From Isoetes taiwanensis (taxonomy: Eukaryota; Streptophyta; Lycopodiopsida; Isoetales; Isoetaceae): a stretch of DNA of 64,000 nt. Positions 61,406 to 64,000 of the stretch are shown here, in pieces. The stretch is taken from assembly GCA_021234155.1 (NCBI GenBank), contig JAJEKV010000860.1:1-64000 (forward strand), given 5' to 3'. Below the pieces are notes generated by a model. It saw only the letters and a list, made by a program, of their open reading frames with translations, was not told the origin of the DNA and ran no database searches. Both the position numbers and the translations under genes were made by a program. Numbering within the stretch: position 1 is the first letter of the stretch; the number at the start of each line of letters is the position of its first letter.

Positions 61406-62071
61406 TTGAATCAATCAACAAGAGCTTGGGTTCTCCAAATATTAAGATGTCAACTTCGTTTTGGTGCTAATTTGCTAACATCCATTGATGTTTTCAAAGG
61501 TGATAATGGCTTTCAGATTTGGAAACAGGGAATAAGTCAGGTACTTGAATTTGAGAACTTATGGTATCTGATTGAAGGAGACAATGCAAAGGTGACAACC
61601 TCTGTGGCAGAATCAAGTGAAAGCACAGTCCAAGACTCCAGAACAGAAGGAGGTGGAGGTAATAGATCAACTGTAGTTTCTAGACTAACTCTTGGACCTG
61701 TTGATGAGTTAAAGGTGATGGAAGCACAGGCAATTATCACAAGCAAGGTTGGAACTGCCATCAAGCTAAAATTAAGAGGTATGAATCCAAAAGAAATGTG
61801 GGAGTATTTGATAAATCAATATGAAGTCAAGACTTCATCACAAATAGATGTTTTGGAGAAGCAACTCAGGAAATTGAAATTGTATGAGAAAGATAATTTG
61901 ACAGATTATTTGGAAAAGGTTGATTACATTATTGCAGATTTGGAAGGAGCAGATGTTATTCTTAATGAGCAATATCAAATATTATCTTTGGCGGATCACG
62001 TGGCATATAATATGACTTGCTACCACCTTCGGGGAATGTTGCACGCACAAAGGAGCATGCAGTCCAAATGA
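61406..62071 (+). pseudogene. Copia gag capsid region
   Basis: The frame is open for 221 codons, but its first ~20 residues are shifted relative to unit 1 by two single-base differences near 61400 and 61455; from FGANLLTSIDVF onward it is nearly identical to the 39869 copy. It extends further, through DLEGADVILNEQYQILSL, before breaking at about 62010 in the next conserved stretch. Capsid role in the virus-like particle of the element. Confidence 0.9.
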
Positions 62072-62185
62072 TTAGGATTGAGTTTGAGCAGAAAGGTGTA
62101 AGTGTTGAAGATGAGGAGCATTCTCCAGAAGTACTGTACGCTGGTAAGGCTAAAAAAAGAGAAACTTTAAAGAAAAGAAAGGACC

Positions 62186-62420
62186 ATGCTACAGTTGTAA
62201 TAAGTATGGACATTTAAGGGCTGACTGTCCTAATATAGGGGAAAGCATTAGATGCTTTAATTGTGATGGCAAAAGCCACATAGCAGCAAGTTGTCCCAGT
62301 CCAAAGGGGACTTCAGAAAGAGGAAAAGGCAAGGAAAGATACTCAAATAATCGAGGCACTTTTGCAAAATCAAATAGCAGTGTCAAAGGAAGGAATCTTG
62401 AGATGAATATTATAGAAACC
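62186..62420 (+). pseudogene. Copia gag zinc knuckles
   Basis: Two CX2CX4HX4C knuckles in tandem, CYSCNKYGHLRADC (about 62189-62230) and CFNCDGKSHIAASC (about 62252-62293), followed by a basic, glycine- and serine-rich segment. Two knuckles are more than the single one of most copia gags. This frame is offset from the capsid frame. Confidence 0.88.
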
Positions 62421-62919
62421 AATTCAAGTGAAGAGGATGAAGCTGATGAAACAACAGAGGTAAGCTCTGGTCAGATCTTTTCTGTTTCAAATGAATTAAA
62501 CAAGAGTTATAACAAGTTTATGATTTTAGACTCGGGAGCTGAAAAAACAGTGACATGTGATTCATTTGCTCAACGAATGCAAAGGAGCTGGAGCTGGATA
62601 TGTGCAGCTAGGTGATGGTGCTTTGCAAAAAATTGAAGACTCAGGAGTGTTAGAATTGTTTGACCTAGATGGAAAAGCTGTTAAACTTAGAGAAGTGCTT
62701 TGTGTGCCAGGACTTGTAAGGAATTTGATTTCCATTTGTCAATTAGTTGACCTTGAATACAAGGTGGTCTTTGAAAGACTTGATTGTAAAATCTTTCTCA
62801 ATAATGAAATCAAATTTATTGGCAAAATAGTTGGCAATTTGTTTGGCCTTGAATATGAGCAACCTATCAGTTTGAATAATGTTGAATGTGCTACATTTAA
62901 AACCTGGCATACTCGGTAA
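62400..62919 (+). pseudogene. Copia protease and linker
   Basis: The acidic segment NSSEEDEADETTEVSSG precedes the active-site LDSGAEKTVTCDSF (about 62527-62570), the DSGA turn of copia aspartic proteases. After a frame change near 62580, LREVLCVPGLVRNLISICQL (about 62686-62745) gives the C-terminal half. An integrase-leading WHTR (about 62908) follows. Confidence 0.88.
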
Positions 62920-63520
62920 TGTCATACAAACTCTGCAAATATAGGTGTTAGCACAAAAAGGACTGATATCTACAATAAAGGAACAAAGAGCAAAATTGTT
63001 GTGTGGATGATGTATGCTTGGCAAGCAGACAAGGTTACCTTTTAGGAGAACATTTAAAAGGGCAAAGGGAATATTGGATCTTACTCACACAGATCTCTGT
63101 GGGCCTCTGAATATAACAAGTATGGCAGGAAATAGATACTTTATGACTTTTATTGATGATTTCAGCAGAAGAACTAAGTGTTACCTTTTAAAGACCAAAG
63201 ATCAAGCTTTTGAAGCTCTAAAAATGTTTGTAGCAGAAGCTCAACTGGAGACAGGAAGAAAAATCAAATGCATAAGATCTGACAGAGGAGGTGAGTATTT
63301 ATCATATTAATTCAAAGCTTTTTGTGCTAACAGTGGAATTAGGAGACAATTAACTTGCAGATATTCTCTTCAACAAAATGGTGTAGCTGAGAGAAAGAAC
63401 AAGACCTTGCTTAATGCTGTGAGATCTATGTTGAAATTTTCTGGACTACCTAATTATGTATGGGATGAAGCCTTAAAGGCTGCCGTATTTGTTCAAAATA
63501 TTCTGCCTACATCTAGTATT
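62905..63520 (+). pseudogene. Copia integrase core (D, D-35-E complete, frames broken)
   Basis: The HHCC region starts at WHTR (62908) and is interrupted by a stop. The catalytic core is then readable: LTHTDLCGPL with Asp at 63092-63094, IRSDRGGEYLSY with Asp at 63281-63283, and NGVAERKNKTLL with Glu at 63389-63391, giving exactly 35 residues between the second Asp and the Glu. A single TAA at 63308-63310 interrupts the frame just after LSY and before FKAFCANSG. So the core is well kept, but this copy is broken in at least two places. Confidence 0.9.
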
Positions 63521-64000
63521 AATAGTGGAATACCGGAGAGATGCTTTGGACAGGAAAAGCTCCAAGTTACAATGAGCTAAAGGCTATGGCTGTCTTGCAT
63601 ATGTGCATGTTCCAGAGCAACTAAGGCAAAAGTTAGATGATAGAGCATATATAACCTACTTGGTAGGGTATGATTCAACCTCGAAGGGGTACAGACTGTA
63701 TGATCCAGCTCAAAGAAAAATATTAGTGAGCAGAGATGTTGTTTTTGATGAAGAGGAATTCTACAAAAGGATTCCTAAGGTTAATAGCTATGATATGACT
63801 GAAAAGGAGGAGAAAAGTGAGATCAAAGAGATTCCAAAGGAAATAGAAAAAGAAGATGATAAAATCCATTTTTTGGATGACTCAAGTGATATTGAAGAGG
63901 ACAATAATGATAATAATGTGCAAGCTGACACTGTGCCCGAGAATATTCCAAATGTGACACAAGAATTTCCCATTGAGCAACCTGCAAAAAAGGGCAGAAG
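63521..64000 (+). pseudogene. Copia integrase C-terminal and pol linker, cut by window end
   Basis: After the core, frame changes near 63540 and 63600 scatter the coding. In the last 300 bases an acidic, lysine-rich linker is visible (EKEEKSEIKEIPKEIEKEDD, about 63800-63860, then DSSDIEEDNNDNN), typical of the stretch between integrase and reverse transcriptase in copia elements. Confidence 0.7.

Larger units (their letters stand above)
40470..61962 (+). repeat. Tandem duplication, unit 2, interrupted by a MITE and a gypsy element
   Basis: Unit 2 covers 40470-44325 and resumes at 60882-61962. It contains the same 0.68-kb MITE (41071-41742) but, unlike unit 1, also a 216-bp MITE (44045-44260) and the gypsy element (44326-60876) with its nested hAT transposon. 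At its right end it runs on into intact copia sequence instead of stopping, so unit 2 holds the original copia junction and unit 1 the truncated one. Confidence 0.92.
60882..64000 (+). mobile_element. Ty1/copia retrotransposon, gag to integrase, continues past the window
   Basis: The sequence from 60882 continues unit 2 after the gypsy insertion. Gag begins near 61447, followed by two zinc knuckles, protease, integrase core and a charged linker at the window end; reverse transcriptase and RNase H would lie beyond 64000. Protease and integrase preceding RT is the copia order. No 5' LTR or primer binding site could be identified in the ~500 bp before gag, so the left end of the element is undefined and may lie within the duplicated unit. 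Confidence 0.92.

Overview
The window is nuclear DNA of a land plant. I infer a seed plant, probably a gymnosperm or another large genome, because host genes are very sparse, nested transposable elements fill most of the space, and the two recognisable host genes belong to plant-type families (a plant Smi1/Knr4-domain protein and a PMEI-pectinesterase). There is no bacterial operon, CRISPR array or rRNA, and I could not support any tRNA gene.

Left part (1-14.4 kb): mostly unassigned AT-rich DNA with mobile-element remnants. These are the 3' end of a non-LTR retrotransposon with a pentanucleotide tail (3.2 kb), a CACTA-like terminus (8.8 kb), a degraded LINE reverse transcriptase on the minus strand (8.9-10.4 kb) that abuts a Ty1/copia reverse transcriptase/RNase H remnant on the plus strand (10.4-11.6 kb), and a diverged direct duplication (13.2-14.4 kb).

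Genic island (14.6-19.4 kb): a two-part Smi1/Knr4-like gene (15286-16736) whose halves are joined either by a 113-nt intron or by a frameshift, followed by a broken pectin methylesterase (17492-19396).

Middle part (19.4-35.8 kb): small inverted-repeat elements, two more non-LTR 3' ends (each with a different simple-sequence tail, one now a 158-bp CTAT microsatellite), weak exon-like signals on the minus strand, and a 1.49-kb LTR followed by an initiator-tRNA-type primer binding site (32.3-33.8 kb).

Right part (35.8-64 kb): a stratified record of insertions. A unit of about 4.7 kb that carries a 0.68-kb hAT MITE and the start of a copia element was duplicated in tandem (35768-40469, and 40470 onward). 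The second unit then received a 216-bp hAT MITE (8-bp target duplication) and an 11-kb Ty3/gypsy element (44326-60876, 5-bp target duplication CCCAA). The 3' LTR of the gypsy element was in turn split by a 5.5-kb hAT transposon whose degraded transposase is on the minus strand. After the gypsy element the second unit resumes and runs into a longer copia gag-protease-integrase region that continues past the window end. Unit 1 preserves the empty sites of both the MITE and the gypsy element, so boundaries and relative ages can be read directly.

The least explained coding material is the ~3.9 kb between the gypsy integrase and its 3' LTR, which has several plus-strand open segments including a coiled coil. 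Many differences between paired copies here are small indels rather than transitions, so part of the apparent decay may be consensus error in the assembly. No clear new biological system was found.
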